Under the pieces are notes generated by a model. That model searched no databases and was not told the DNA's origin. It worked only from the letters and a program-made list of their open reading frames with translations. Shown piece by piece: positions 31,817 through 39,913 of a stretch of 53,029 bases of DNA (within the stretch, counting starts at the first letter, position 1; every line of letters starts with the position of its first letter). Source of the stretch: Bacillota bacterium. GTDB lineage: Bacteria; Bacillota; Limnochordia; Darwinibacteriales; Darwinibacteriaceae. The DNA lies in contig JAAYMM010000002.1 in assembly GCA_012521335.1 (NCBI GenBank), forward strand, positions 1-53,029, read 5' to 3'. The translations under genes and the position numbers were made by a program.

Positions 31817-33829
31817 GTGCGCGTCCAAGGGATGTTGAGTCGGCCCGTTACCGTCCTGCCCGGCGTGGGCGAGAAGAAAGCCCAGGCCCTGAAAGCCTTG
31901 GGTCTGGAGACGGTACGGGATGTACTGTTCAGTTTTCCCCGCACCTACAAAGACTTCCAGAGGATTCTCGCACCTCATGAGGTGCAGCCTGGCCTTGTTC
32001 AACTGGTGCAAGGACCTCTGCTGCACCTGCGGGAGCGCCCCATTTCTCAGGGGCGCCGCTTAATCCAGGCCACATTAGGCGGGCAGCTGGGACTTACTTG
32101 GTTTGTCCACCACCGCGCGCCTGGGCCCAGCTTTCTCTACCGCAAACTGCAGCGGGCCGAAGAGGTGTGGGTGTATGGACTAGCCAAGGAGGGCACCCTG
32201 TTTCCAGAGATGACTTCACCAGAGGTCTTTACCCGTCAGCCGGAGCACCAAGGCCTTATGCCTGTTTATCCCCTGGTGGCGGGCATCAGCAACAACCAAA
32301 GGGTGAACTGGGTCAAGGCGGCCCTCAAGCACTTAAGTGAGGTTCACGAATGCCTGCCCCCGGAGGTGCGCGGCAGGTACATGGAACGCCGCGAAGCGCT
32401 GCGTCAGATCCATTTCCCCGCAGATTGGGCCAGCTATGAACAGGCTCGACAACGTCTGGCCTTTGAAGAACTGTTCCTCTTTCACCTGGGGCTGCAGCGC
32501 GGGCAGAGGCAGCGACCGGGAATCGCCCATGCCGTTGACGGGGAACTAGTGGCCCGTTTCTTCGCGCGCCTTCCCTTTGCACTCACGGAAGACCAGAAAG
32601 AAGCCCTGCGCCAAGTGGCAGTAGATATGGAGGCTCCCCGGCCCATGCGCCGCCTGATCCAAGGAGAAGTAGGCTCGGGGAAGACGATCGTCGCGGAGTA
32701 CGGGGCAGTTAAGGCTGTAGCTAGTGGGGGCCAGGTGGCCATGATGGTGCCTACCGAAGTGTTGGCCGTACAGATGGCCCAGCGCCTGCAGGCTTCTTTG
32801 GGACCTTTGGGAATCCGTGTGGAACTGCTGGTGGGAAACATGAAGGCCAAAGAGCAAGAAGCGGTAAGGAAAGGACTCATCGAGGGCGAAGTAGATGTGG
32901 TAGTGGGCACCCATGCCCTGATTACGGACAAGGTGGAATACCGCAACCTCACGCTGGCTGTTGTGGATGAACAGCACCGCTTTGGCGTCAGGCAGCGGGC
33001 TGCCCTCTTGGGTAAGGGTAACCCTGACCTTTTGGTGATGAGCGCCACGCCCATCCCCAGGTCTCTGGCCCTGACGATGTATGGAGATTTGGATGTCACT
33101 GAGATCAGGCAGCTGCCTGCCCACAGGCAGCCTGTGGACACCAGGCTGATTCATCCTGACCGGCGGGCAGATGTGTACCGCTATGTGCTGTCCAGGGTAA
33201 AGCAGGGAGAGCAGGCCTATGTGGTCTTCCCGTTGGTTGAGGAATCGGAGCATGTGGACCTCAAGGCCGCGGTGCAGGAAATGGAGGCCCTGCGCCAAGG
33301 TCCCCTGTCTGGTGTACGGGTGGGTCTGATCCACGGGCAGATGGGGAAAGAAAAGGAAGAAGTTTTCCAGGCCTTTGCCCGGGGCGAGCTGGATGTGCTG
33401 ATTGCCACAACAGTGGTGGAGGTGGGCATGAACGTGCCCAATGCCACGGTAATGGTGATCGAAAACGCAGAGCGCTTCGGCTTGGCTCAGCTGCACCAAC
33501 TGCGCGGGCGGGTGGGCAGGGGAAAGAAGCCAGGTATCTGCTTCCTGCTGGCCTATAACGTCTCGCCCCAGAGCCGAGCGCGCCTGGAGGTTGTGCGCAG
33601 CAGCAATGACGGCTTCTTCATAGCCGAAGAGGACCTGCGCCTGCGGGGGCCAGGTGACCTGCTGGGAGTACGTCAGTGGGGTCAACCCTATTTTCGCCTC
33701 GCCGATCTCCAGCAGGATCGAGAGCTGCTGCATCTGGCGGCGCAGGCTGCCAAGGATCTGTTAAGCCGTGATGCGGAACTGGCGCGTTTTCCTGAACTGG
33801 CCGCAGAACTAGATACGTATTCCATTTAG
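31817..33829 (+). CDS. recG: ATP-dependent DNA helicase RecG
   Basis: RecG remodels stalled forks and Holliday junctions. The 670-residue protein starts at GTG 31817 with GAGGTGA upstream; a later ATG (31832) is possible. The N-terminal wedge domain (with VLPGVGEKKAQAL) grips branched DNA. Helicase motifs: I GEVGSGKTIVAE (about 283), II DEQHRFG (about 384), III SATPIPRSLALTMYGDLDV, V IATTVVEVGMNVPNATVMV, VI QLRGRVGRG, and the RecG-specific TRG region around DLRLRGPGDLLGVRQ. Complete. Confidence 0.96.
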   Translation: MRVQGMLSRPVTVLPGVGEKKAQALKALGLETVRDVLFSFPRTYKDFQRILAPHEVQPGLVQLVQGPLLHLRERPISQGRRLIQATLGGQLGLTWFVHHRAPGPSFLYRKLQRAEEVWVYGLAKEGTLFPEMTSPEVFTRQPEHQGLMPVYPLVAGISNNQRVNWVKAALKHLSEVHECLPPEVRGRYMERREALRQIHFPADWASYEQARQRLAFEELFLFHLGLQRGQRQRPGIAHAVDGELVARFFARLPFALTEDQKEALRQVAVDMEAPRPMRRLIQGEVGSGKTIVAEYGAVKAVASGGQVAMMVPTEVLAVQMAQRLQASLGPLGIRVELLVGNMKAKEQEAVRKGLIEGEVDVVVGTHALITDKVEYRNLTLAVVDEQHRFGVRQRAALLGKGNPDLLVMSATPIPRSLALTMYGDLDVTEIRQLPAHRQPVDTRLIHPDRRADVYRYVLSRVKQGEQAYVVFPLVEESEHVDLKAAVQEMEALRQGPLSGVRVGLIHGQMGKEKEEVFQAFARGELDVLIATTVVEVGMNVPNATVMVIENAERFGLAQLHQLRGRVGRGKKPGICFLLAYNVSPQSRARLEVVRSSNDGFFIAEEDLRLRGPGDLLGVRQWGQPYFRLADLQQDRELLHLAAQAAKDLLSRDAELARFPELAAELDTYSI

Positions 33830-33841
33830 GAGTTGTCCATT

Positions 33842-34399
33842 ATGCGTGTGATTGCAGGGAAAGCTAGGGGAACCAGACTGAGCAGCGTGAAGGGCCTCAG
33901 CACGCGACCTACGGGAGATCGGGTCAAGGAGGCCTTATTTAACATCTTGGGCCAGAAAGTGGCTGGCAGTTCGTTCCTGGACCTTTTTGCCGGAAGCGGC
34001 GCCATCGGCTTGGAAGCTCTCAGCCGCGGCGCCGAGCAGGTAATATGGGTGGATGCTGACCGAGCGTGCTGCGCACAGATCAGGAAAAATCTGGCTCGCA
34101 CCAAACTTGCCGGCGGTACAGTGTACGCCAGCGATGTCTTTGCGGCCTTAGGGCGCCTGGAAAAGCAGGGTCAGAAGTTCGATATCATCTTCCTTGATCC
34201 GCCTTACAACCGAGGCTTGGCCGAGAAGACCATATCGAGCTTGGCCCATACCGCGCTGCTCAAAGCGGGGGGAATTATCATCGCCGAAGCCAGCAAAAAA
34301 GAGGAAGCACCCCCGAGCGTGTCGAAACTCTGCCTAGAGCAAGTCCGCACGTACGGAGAAACAGCGCTTTGGTTCTATCGACGGGAGGGGTCTCAGTGA
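33842..34399 (+). CDS. rsmD: 16S rRNA (guanine-966-N2) methyltransferase RsmD
   Basis: RsmD methylates G966 of 16S rRNA. I start at ATG 33842 with TAGGAG 8 nt upstream, giving 185 residues. Family features: MRVIAGKARGTRL, RPTGDRVKEALFNIL, SAM motif FLDLFAGSGAIGLEAL and the catalytic DPPY (about 119-122). Its stop overlaps the coaD start (GTGA), the usual rsmD-coaD coupling. Confidence 0.96.
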   Translation: MRVIAGKARGTRLSSVKGLSTRPTGDRVKEALFNILGQKVAGSSFLDLFAGSGAIGLEALSRGAEQVIWVDADRACCAQIRKNLARTKLAGGTVYASDVFAALGRLEKQGQKFDIIFLDPPYNRGLAEKTISSLAHTALLKAGGIIIAEASKKEEAPPSVSKLCLEQVRTYGETALWFYRREGSQ

Positions 34400-34890
34400 A
34401 AATCGGGGTCTGCACGGGAACTTTCGATCCGGTAACCTACGGGCACTTGGACATTATCACCAGGGCGAGCAGTCTTTTTGACCATCTGTATATCTGCATT
34501 CTGCACAACCCCGAGAAAGTCCCACTGTTCACGGTGGAAGAACGCATGGAGCTGCTGCGGGAAGAGACCAAAGAACTGAGCAACGTGACAGTGGACACCT
34601 ACTCCGGACTAGCCATCGATTATGCCCGAAGGAAGCAGGCTGTGGCCATGGTCAGGGGGCTCAGGGCTGTGTCCGACTTTGAGTTCGAGTTTAAACTAGC
34701 GGCCATGAACCGCAACCTGGATCCCGATGTGGAGACGGTTTTTATGATGACCAGCAGCGAGTATTCCTTTATCAGTTCTTCCGCAGTAAAGGAAGTGGCC
34801 GAGTTTGGCGGTGATGTGTCCAAGTGGGTCAGCCCCCGAGTGGCTGAGGCGTTGATGAAGAAATTCAAGAGTAGGGAGAGGTCACAGTGA
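34396..34890 (+). CDS. coaD: Phosphopantetheine adenylyltransferase
   Basis: CoaD transfers AMP from ATP to 4'-phosphopantetheine, the penultimate step of coenzyme A synthesis. The start is GTG 34396 (GGGAGGGG upstream). The 164 residues contain GTFDPVTYGHLDII with the T/HxGH-type nucleotide motif (T14-H17), the substrate-binding VRGLRAVSDFEFEF and ISSSAVKEVAEFGGDV. Complete; its end overlaps the next start by four bases. Confidence 0.96.
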   Translation: MKIGVCTGTFDPVTYGHLDIITRASSLFDHLYICILHNPEKVPLFTVEERMELLREETKELSNVTVDTYSGLAIDYARRKQAVAMVRGLRAVSDFEFEFKLAAMNRNLDPDVETVFMMTSSEYSFISSSAVKEVAEFGGDVSKWVSPRVAEALMKKFKSRERSQ

Positions 34891-35366
34891 ACCGAGTGAA
34901 TCTTTTGGTCCTCATCGACCAACTGGAAGCACTAGTGGAGAAAGCGCCCGAGGTTCCTTTGGTAGGTAAGGTTCTGGTAGACGCCGATGAACTGCTTGAT
35001 CTGCTCGACATTATCCGCGCCGCTGTTCCCGAGGAGATTAAGCGGGCGGAAGCGGTCTCCTCTGAGCGAGAACGGATGATCGCCGAGGGGCAGGAACAGG
35101 TGGAACGCATGATCGCCAAAGCGGAAGAATATGCCGCTAAGCTTGTGAGCAATAGTGAGATCTATCGCCAGGCCGAGGAAGAGAGCAAGCTGCTGTTGGA
35201 AGAGACCAAACGGCGAGCCAAGGAGATGCAGGCGGGAGCAGAAGAGTATGCCCTGGAGAAGTTGGCGCAGCTCCATGAGGTCCTCAGCCGCGCTTTGGCC
35301 GAGATTGAACGGGGGCAGGAGGCTCTGCAGCGCAAGGATCAATCGCGGGAACGCATGGAGATGTAG
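34887..35366 (+). CDS. Coiled-coil protein of unknown function, coupled to coaD
   Basis: The 159-residue protein starts at GTG 34887 inside the coaD stop (GTGA). A short N-terminal domain (LIDQLEALVEKAPEVPLVGKVLVDADELLDLLDII) is followed by a long charged helix (about 55-150) of alternating E/K/R/A, for example ERMIAEGQEQVERMIAKAEE. The N-terminal part resembles the segment found before the helix in several Bacillota proteins annotated as ATP synthase F0 subunit B-like or DivIVA-like; I cannot assign it. Its last 28 nt overlap the end of the convergent ylbJ. Confidence 0.8.
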   Translation: MNRVNLLVLIDQLEALVEKAPEVPLVGKVLVDADELLDLLDIIRAAVPEEIKRAEAVSSERERMIAEGQEQVERMIAKAEEYAAKLVSNSEIYRQAEEESKLLLEETKRRAKEMQAGAEEYALEKLAQLHEVLSRALAEIERGQEALQRKDQSRERMEM

Positions 35367-36550
35367 ACAATTCTCCGCAGCAGCCATACGGTGCTCAAGA
35401 TGATGATCAGAATCAACAGGAAGCTTGTGGCCAAGCGGGCTGAGGCCAAAAGGCGTGCTCCAAAGCTGCCGTCCAGATACTGACCGGAACCGAGGGCCGG
35501 CAGTGCTTTGATTAAAGAGGCAGGGATGAAGCTGGCGGGGCCAAGGAGCAGCGCGGCTAGGGAAGCCGCAAACACAGCATGGAGAAAACGGGCATAGACA
35601 TAGGGAGTGAGACGGATTCTGGTGCCGGCCACCATGGCTGCGACCTGTCCGTGAACGGATAGCCCGCTCCAGCCGAGGATCAGGCTGGCCGTGGTCACCT
35701 GGGCCCCTAAGGAAGCTGTAGCTTTGCTGCTCAGCTGGGTGCCTAGAGTGGTTTCGAAGAATCCATGCAGCACGGCGCTGCTCAGGCTGGCATCCAATCC
35801 CACAAACTGCAGAACCCAACCCAGACCCGCCCGTACAGGGTTGAGCAAGCCCGTGGCCGCGACGACCTGGACGACTACGGAAAAGAACATGATGCATCCT
35901 CCAATGAAGAGCATAGCTGAAAAGCCGTTTTTGGCCGTATCACCAAAGAGCTTTCCTAAAGGGCGGCCATCGTTAATGCGCGCCTGATCCATAGCGCGCA
36001 GCGCCCTGTGCAGGTAAGCTTCTTGACTTTTTTCAGGGGGAGTCTCGGGCCCCTTATGCAGGCGCAGGCACAGGCCGACGAGCACCGCTCCCAAGTAGTG
36101 GGCTAGAATCAGGGTGACTCCCAATTCCGGCCTTCCGAACATGCCCACTCCTACCGCCCCAGCCAAGAATAGGGAGCTGGCGGTGTTGGTGAAGGCAATT
36201 AAGCGTTCACCTTCGGTGCTGGTGATCAGGTTAGCTCTGGCTAGATCGCCGGTGACTTTCGCTCCTAAGGGAAAACCTGCGGCCAATCCCATGGCCAAGG
36301 CAAACCCGCCCACACCCGGCACCTTAAACAGTGGCCGCATGATGGGCTCCAACAGGGTTCCTAGGAAGTGCACCACTCCCAAGCCCATGAGCAGCTCGGC
36401 CATAATGAAAAAGGGCAGGAGCGCGGGGAGTACCACCTCAAACCAGAGCTTGAGCCCCTCCAAGGAGGCTTGGAAAGAGATATCTGGATAGGCCACAATC
36501 AGTAGCGTCAAGGTGAATGCAAGGAGGGCCAGACTGCGGCTCTGTTTCAT
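35339..36550 (-). CDS. ylbJ: Sporulation integral membrane protein YlbJ
   Basis: The 403-residue membrane protein starts at ATG 36550 with GGAAAGGG 8 nt upstream. It has about eight to ten hydrophobic segments and the nucleoside-recognition (Gate) domain pattern: VVLPALLPFFIMAELLMGLG, GFALAMGLAAGFPLGAKV, and FTNTASSLFLAGAVGVGMFG. YlbJ is a conserved sporulation protein under sigma-E in Bacillus, needed for a normal spore cortex. It normally follows coaD on the same strand; here it is inverted relative to it and divergent from the patatin gene. Confidence 0.92.
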   Translation of the reverse strand: MKQSRSLALLAFTLTLLIVAYPDISFQASLEGLKLWFEVVLPALLPFFIMAELLMGLGVVHFLGTLLEPIMRPLFKVPGVGGFALAMGLAAGFPLGAKVTGDLARANLITSTEGERLIAFTNTASSLFLAGAVGVGMFGRPELGVTLILAHYLGAVLVGLCLRLHKGPETPPEKSQEAYLHRALRAMDQARINDGRPLGKLFGDTAKNGFSAMLFIGGCIMFFSVVVQVVAATGLLNPVRAGLGWVLQFVGLDASLSSAVLHGFFETTLGTQLSSKATASLGAQVTTASLILGWSGLSVHGQVAAMVAGTRIRLTPYVYARFLHAVFAASLAALLLGPASFIPASLIKALPALGSGQYLDGSFGARLLASARLATSFLLILIIILSTVWLLRRIVYISMRSRD

Positions 36551-36606
36551 GGGCCACACCCTTTCCGGCGGAGTCTGCTAATTCTTACGAGTCCGAGGTG
36601 AGATTT

Positions 36607-37383
36607 ATGCCTTATCCAAGAGTGGGGGTTGCCCTAGGATCAGGAGCGGCTAGGGGATTGGCGAACTTAGGAGTATTGCAGGTTCTGGAAGAGGAGCAGA
36701 TCCCAATCCACATAGTGTGCGGTACGAGCGCGGGTGCGGTCATAGCCGGACTCTATGCCGCCGGATCCGATTTGCAGTTATTGGGCCGCATGGTGCTGGA
36801 GCTCGACTGGAATGATCTAACCAGCTGGACGCTGCGGCCCCAGGGGCTAGTAGTACCAGACAAAATCCGCAACATGCTGCGTCTGTTGATGCGCGATCAG
36901 CACTTTGAGGACCTGCCCATCAAGGCGGCGGTTGTGGCCACCAATCTGCTCACCGGGGAAGAGGTGGTGCTGGATTCGGGTTCGGTTGCCGATGCAGTAA
37001 CCGCGAGCCTTTCCATACCGGGAGTGTTTGTGCCCGTGGAGCGAGACGGGATGGTCCTGGTCGATGGGGCTCTGGTCAACAGGGTTCCTGGTGACCTCTG
37101 CCGCAGGTTGGGCGCGGATTTTGTGATCGCCGTGGATGTGGGCTGGGCTCCGCTGCGCAGCCGTGTGCGCCACCTGCCTGATGTGATTATCCAGACCATC
37201 GACATTTTGGGACGCCAGGCCGCAGCCAGCAAGGAGATCGACTGCGATGTTCTCATTGAGCCCCCTTTGGGCAATGTGACCTTGACCCAACTCAACAGGG
37301 CGGCGGAAATAGTGGAGAAGGGAAGGCAAGCAGCTAGAGAAGCGCTTCCTGCGATCAAGCGCAGGCTGGCTCAGCTGTCTTAA
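36607..37383 (+). CDS. Patatin-like phospholipase (YlbK/RssA type)
   Basis: This 258-residue predicted lipid acyl hydrolase starts at ATG 36607 with GAGGTGAG upstream. It has the patatin Ser-Asp dyad: oxyanion loop GSGAARG (11-17), nucleophile S41 in GTSAG, and D in VDGALVN (about 153). No signal peptide is visible, so it acts in the cytoplasm or at the inner membrane face. YlbK-type genes sit next to ylbJ in Bacillus too. Substrate unknown. Confidence 0.93.
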   Translation: MPYPRVGVALGSGAARGLANLGVLQVLEEEQIPIHIVCGTSAGAVIAGLYAAGSDLQLLGRMVLELDWNDLTSWTLRPQGLVVPDKIRNMLRLLMRDQHFEDLPIKAAVVATNLLTGEEVVLDSGSVADAVTASLSIPGVFVPVERDGMVLVDGALVNRVPGDLCRRLGADFVIAVDVGWAPLRSRVRHLPDVIIQTIDILGRQAAASKEIDCDVLIEPPLGNVTLTQLNRAAEIVEKGRQAAREALPAIKRRLAQLS

Positions 37384-37412
37384 CTGGTGCAAAAGCCTTT
37401 ACCTGCAGGTTG

Positions 37413-37441
37413 TTGACAGGGTAGGGGAATCTTTGTATAAT
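37413..37441 (+). promoter_or_regulatory. Full-consensus sigma-A promoter of yceD-rpmF
   Basis: TTGACA (37413-37418), 17-nt spacer, TATAAT (37436-37441): both hexamers match consensus. The expected start site (about 37448) overlaps the ribosome site GAGGTGAT, leaving a leader of about ten bases before ATG 37458. Confidence 0.9.
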
Positions 37442-37457
37442 TTATGAGGTGATTAAG

Positions 37458-38045
37458 ATGCGTCTCAACATCAGCGGTATTCAAGGCCGCAAAGGGGCCT
37501 TTTTTCAGGTCAAGCGCGACCTGCCAGGCGATTTCCTGAACACGCTGCCCGAAGTCGGCCGGGTCTTGGGGCCAGTTTCGGTTGAGCTGAAAGTGACCAA
37601 TACGGGAGATGCATACTTAGTCACTGGCAGCTTTTCTGTGGATGTGGAGCTCCGCTGCAGCCGATGCCTCGATCCGTTGAGAACCACGCTAGAGGCATCC
37701 TGCGAGGAGGAGTTTTTGAAAACCCCAGAGTATGGCGATGAGGAAGACCTGCTGGAGGAGCAGTATGTGGTGGAAGGCAATGAGCTGGATGTCACCAGCC
37801 TGATCCAGGATTCTCTGCTGATCAGTTTGCCCATGAAAGTTGTTTGCAGTCCTGACTGCCCAGGCTTGTGCCCCACCTGTGGTGCTTCGTTGGCCCATGG
37901 AGACTGCGGCTGCTTGCCTGCGGACCTGGACATCCGCCTAGCTCCTTTAAGTAAGCTGTTGGATCTATCGCCCCAAGCCGCTACACCAGAGAGGAGGAAG
38001 GACAATGGCAGTACCCAAGAGAAGACATTCCAAGGCAAGGGTTAA
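37458..38045 (+). CDS. yceD: YceD/DUF177 large-subunit accumulation protein
   Basis: YceD-family proteins are paired with rpmF across bacteria and promote 23S rRNA or 50S accumulation. I start at ATG 37458. The 195 residues include the family core (VELKVTNTGDAYLVTGSF, VELRCSRCLDPL) and the C-terminal cysteine cluster CPGLCPTCGASLAHGDCGC, likely to bind zinc. The tail runs ~27 residues past the usual LSKLL end and overlaps the start of rpmF by 41 nt, an unusually long overlap. Confidence 0.93.
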   Translation: MRLNISGIQGRKGAFFQVKRDLPGDFLNTLPEVGRVLGPVSVELKVTNTGDAYLVTGSFSVDVELRCSRCLDPLRTTLEASCEEEFLKTPEYGDEEDLLEEQYVVEGNELDVTSLIQDSLLISLPMKVVCSPDCPGLCPTCGASLAHGDCGCLPADLDIRLAPLSKLLDLSPQAATPERRKDNGSTQEKTFQGKG

Positions 38046-38193
38046 TTCCAGGAGAGCAAATTGGCTGCGCATTGAGGCAGTTGAAGCAAGCATCTGCCCC
38101 AACTGCCGCGAACCCAAGCTCCCCCATCGAGTCTGCCTGAACTGCGGTATGTACAAAGGACGTCAGGTTATTCAGGTCGAGGAAGCAAAATAA
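38005..38193 (+). CDS. rpmF: Ribosomal protein bL32 (zinc-ribbon form)
   Basis: The 62-residue 50S protein begins MAVPKRRHSKARVNSRRANW, the standard L32 opening, and carries CPNC and CLNC pairs for zinc. GAGAGGAGGA lies before the ATG, inside yceD. Complete, and ended by a terminator. Confidence 0.97.
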   Translation: MAVPKRRHSKARVNSRRANWLRIEAVEASICPNCREPKLPHRVCLNCGMYKGRQVIQVEEAK

Positions 38194-38198
38194 CTTAG

Positions 38199-38228
38199 AA
38201 AAGGTGTCTCGTTTGGGACATCTTTTTT
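38199..38228 (+). terminator. Terminator after rpmF
   Basis: AAAAGGTGTCTC (38199-38210) pairs with GGGACATCTTTT (38215-38226), with two G-U pairs and a GTTT loop; six T end at 38228. Confidence 0.88.
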
Positions 38229-38248
38229 CATATCTACCGAGTTTTTGC

Positions 38249-38277
38249 TTTACTTTTTCCAGCTCCTGGCCTATACT
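38249..38277 (+). promoter_or_regulatory. Sigma-A promoter of fapR-plsX
   Basis: TTTACT (38249-38254), 17-nt spacer, TATACT (38272-38277). The expected start site (about 38284) is just before the FapR-type operator. Confidence 0.75.
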
Positions 38278-38287
38278 CAAAAGTAGT

Positions 38288-38304
38288 TTATAACCTGGTA
38301 CTAG
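38288..38304 (+). promoter_or_regulatory. FapR operator
   Basis: TTATAACCTGGTACTAG matches the known FapR palindrome (TTAGTACCTGGTACTAA type) at 14 of 17 positions, with the right half nearly perfect. It lies just downstream of the predicted start site and 26 nt before fapR, fitting autorepression relieved by malonyl-CoA. Confidence 0.75.
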
Positions 38305-38329
38305 TACTTGACATTAAGGGGGGCTGGCC

Positions 38330-38911
38330 GTGAAAGGCAGGCAAGGCCGGAAAGAGCGGAGGCAGGCGCTCCAGGAACTTTTGCGCCAGGATCCGTTCTT
38401 GACCGACTGGCAGCTCGCTGATCAGTTGGGGGTGAGCGTGGCCACCATTCGGCTGGACCGTATGGCCTTGAACATTCCTGAACTGCGGGAACGGGCGCGG
38501 ATCATCGCCGCTGGTACCTTTTCAGAAATCAAGGCGCTGCATGGGGAAGAGGTAATCGGAGATCTCGTTGAGCTCAATTTAGGCCGTGACGGAACCTCTG
38601 TATTGGTGGTTACTGGCCACATGGTCTTTGCCCGCAATCAGATTCTGCGGGGCCACTATCTCTTTGCCCAAGCCAATTCGCTGGCGGTGGCTCTCGTCGA
38701 TTCGGAACTGGCGCTGACGAAAACGGCACAGGTTGAGTACAAACGCCCGGTGAAGCTGGATGATCGGGTTGTTGCCAAAGCCCAGGTCACGGCCGCCAAG
38801 GATCAGCGCTATCAGGTGAGCGTGGAAAGCTTCGTTCGCGAGCGGCTTGTGTTCCGCGGGGAGTTTGTCGTGGTTGATGTGGCGCATAAGGGAGGGGCGA
38901 AACGTGACTAG
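38330..38911 (+). CDS. fapR: Lipid-synthesis repressor FapR
   Basis: FapR represses fatty-acid and phospholipid genes and is released by malonyl-CoA or malonyl-ACP. The 193 residues start at GTG 38330 (AAGGGGGG upstream). The N-terminal helix-turn-helix (DPFLTDWQLADQLGVSVATIRLDR) is followed by a connecting helix and a hot-dog thioesterase-like effector domain (about 75-190). An operator sits directly upstream, and plsX overlaps its end by 8 nt, as in Bacillus. Confidence 0.96.
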   Translation: MKGRQGRKERRQALQELLRQDPFLTDWQLADQLGVSVATIRLDRMALNIPELRERARIIAAGTFSEIKALHGEEVIGDLVELNLGRDGTSVLVVTGHMVFARNQILRGHYLFAQANSLAVALVDSELALTKTAQVEYKRPVKLDDRVVAKAQVTAAKDQRYQVSVESFVRERLVFRGEFVVVDVAHKGGAKRD

Positions 38912-39890
38912 GATTGCAGTGGATGCTTTTGGTGGAGACTATGCTCCGGAGCAGATTGTAGAGGGTGCTCTGCTTGCCGCGGAGCTGGAAGACGTCTCCA
39001 TATTACTTACCGGTGATGAGGGCCGGCTAAAACCTCTCGTGAGCGGAAAGGCTGGAAGTAACCGCATTGAGATCGTGCATGCACCGGAAGTGGTGGAGAT
39101 GGATGATGAGCCTGTAGCGGCGGTACGTGCCAAACGGGACTCTTCCCTGGTCAAGGGTGCCCAGCTCGTACGTCAGGGAGAAGCAGATGCGTTAGTCAGC
39201 GCCGGCAACACGGGAGCCACCTTGGCGGCGGCCCTGTTTAACATCGGGCGCATTAAAGGCGTGGAAAGGCCGGCTATCTCCACCATAATGCCTACGGCTG
39301 CCGGCTTTTCCCTGGTTTTGGATGTGGGCGCCAATGCTGACTGCCGCCCCAGCCAGCTCGTGCAGTTCGCACACATGGGTTCTATTTATGCCTCAGAAGT
39401 GCTGAAGGTGCACAATCCCCGGGTGGGTCTGCTCAACGTGGGCCATGAACCTGGTAAGGGCAATCAGCTGGCCAAAGAGGTCTACACGCTGCTTCAGGAC
39501 ACGTCCCTGAATTTTGTGGGTAACGTGGAGGGCAGGGAAGTTCCCAGCGGAAATGTGGATGTCATAGTTTGCGACGGGTTTGTGGGCAATATAGTCCTCA
39601 AGTTCGCGGAGGGGCTGGGAGCTACCCTGTTAGGTATGATCAAAGAGGAAGCCCAGCGCAATCTGGTCCGCACCGCTGGTGCTCTGCTCATGAAGCCGGG
39701 ATTTAGGCAGATCAAGAAACGCATGGATCCCAATGAGTATGGAGGGGCACCGCTTTTGGGTATTGACGGCGTGGTGATCATCGCCCATGGCGGTTCCAAC
39801 GCTAAGGCCATTTACAACGCTATCCGCGTGGCGCGCGAGGGAGTGCAGAACAACTACGTGCAGATTATCGCGGAGAAAATGGCAAGATAG
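38904..39890 (+). CDS. plsX: Phosphate acyltransferase PlsX
   Basis: PlsX makes acyl-phosphate from acyl-ACP for PlsY, the first step of glycerolipid synthesis. The start is GTG 38904 with GGGAGGGG upstream; it overlaps the fapR stop. The 328 residues show IAVDAFGGDYAPEQIVEGA, VSAGNTGATLAAALF, LDVGANADCRPSQLVQFA and the C-terminal GGAPLLGIDGVVIIAHG. Complete. Acyl-phosphate from the FakA/FakB route could enter here. Confidence 0.96.
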   Translation: MTRIAVDAFGGDYAPEQIVEGALLAAELEDVSILLTGDEGRLKPLVSGKAGSNRIEIVHAPEVVEMDDEPVAAVRAKRDSSLVKGAQLVRQGEADALVSAGNTGATLAAALFNIGRIKGVERPAISTIMPTAAGFSLVLDVGANADCRPSQLVQFAHMGSIYASEVLKVHNPRVGLLNVGHEPGKGNQLAKEVYTLLQDTSLNFVGNVEGREVPSGNVDVIVCDGFVGNIVLKFAEGLGATLLGMIKEEAQRNLVRTAGALLMKPGFRQIKKRMDPNEYGGAPLLGIDGVVIIAHGGSNAKAIYNAIRVAREGVQNNYVQIIAEKMAR

Positions 39891-39913
39891 ATAGTGGGCT
39901 GGGGGTGTGCTCT

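Noticed and set aside
32546-33733. A 395-codon open frame opposite recG
   Set aside because: No recognisable domain and no start context; recG on the other strand is complete and conserved.
35339-36550. Reading ylbJ as a nucleoside transporter
   Set aside because: The Gate-domain pattern is shared, but position next to coaD and the patatin gene and its family features match the sporulation protein YlbJ.
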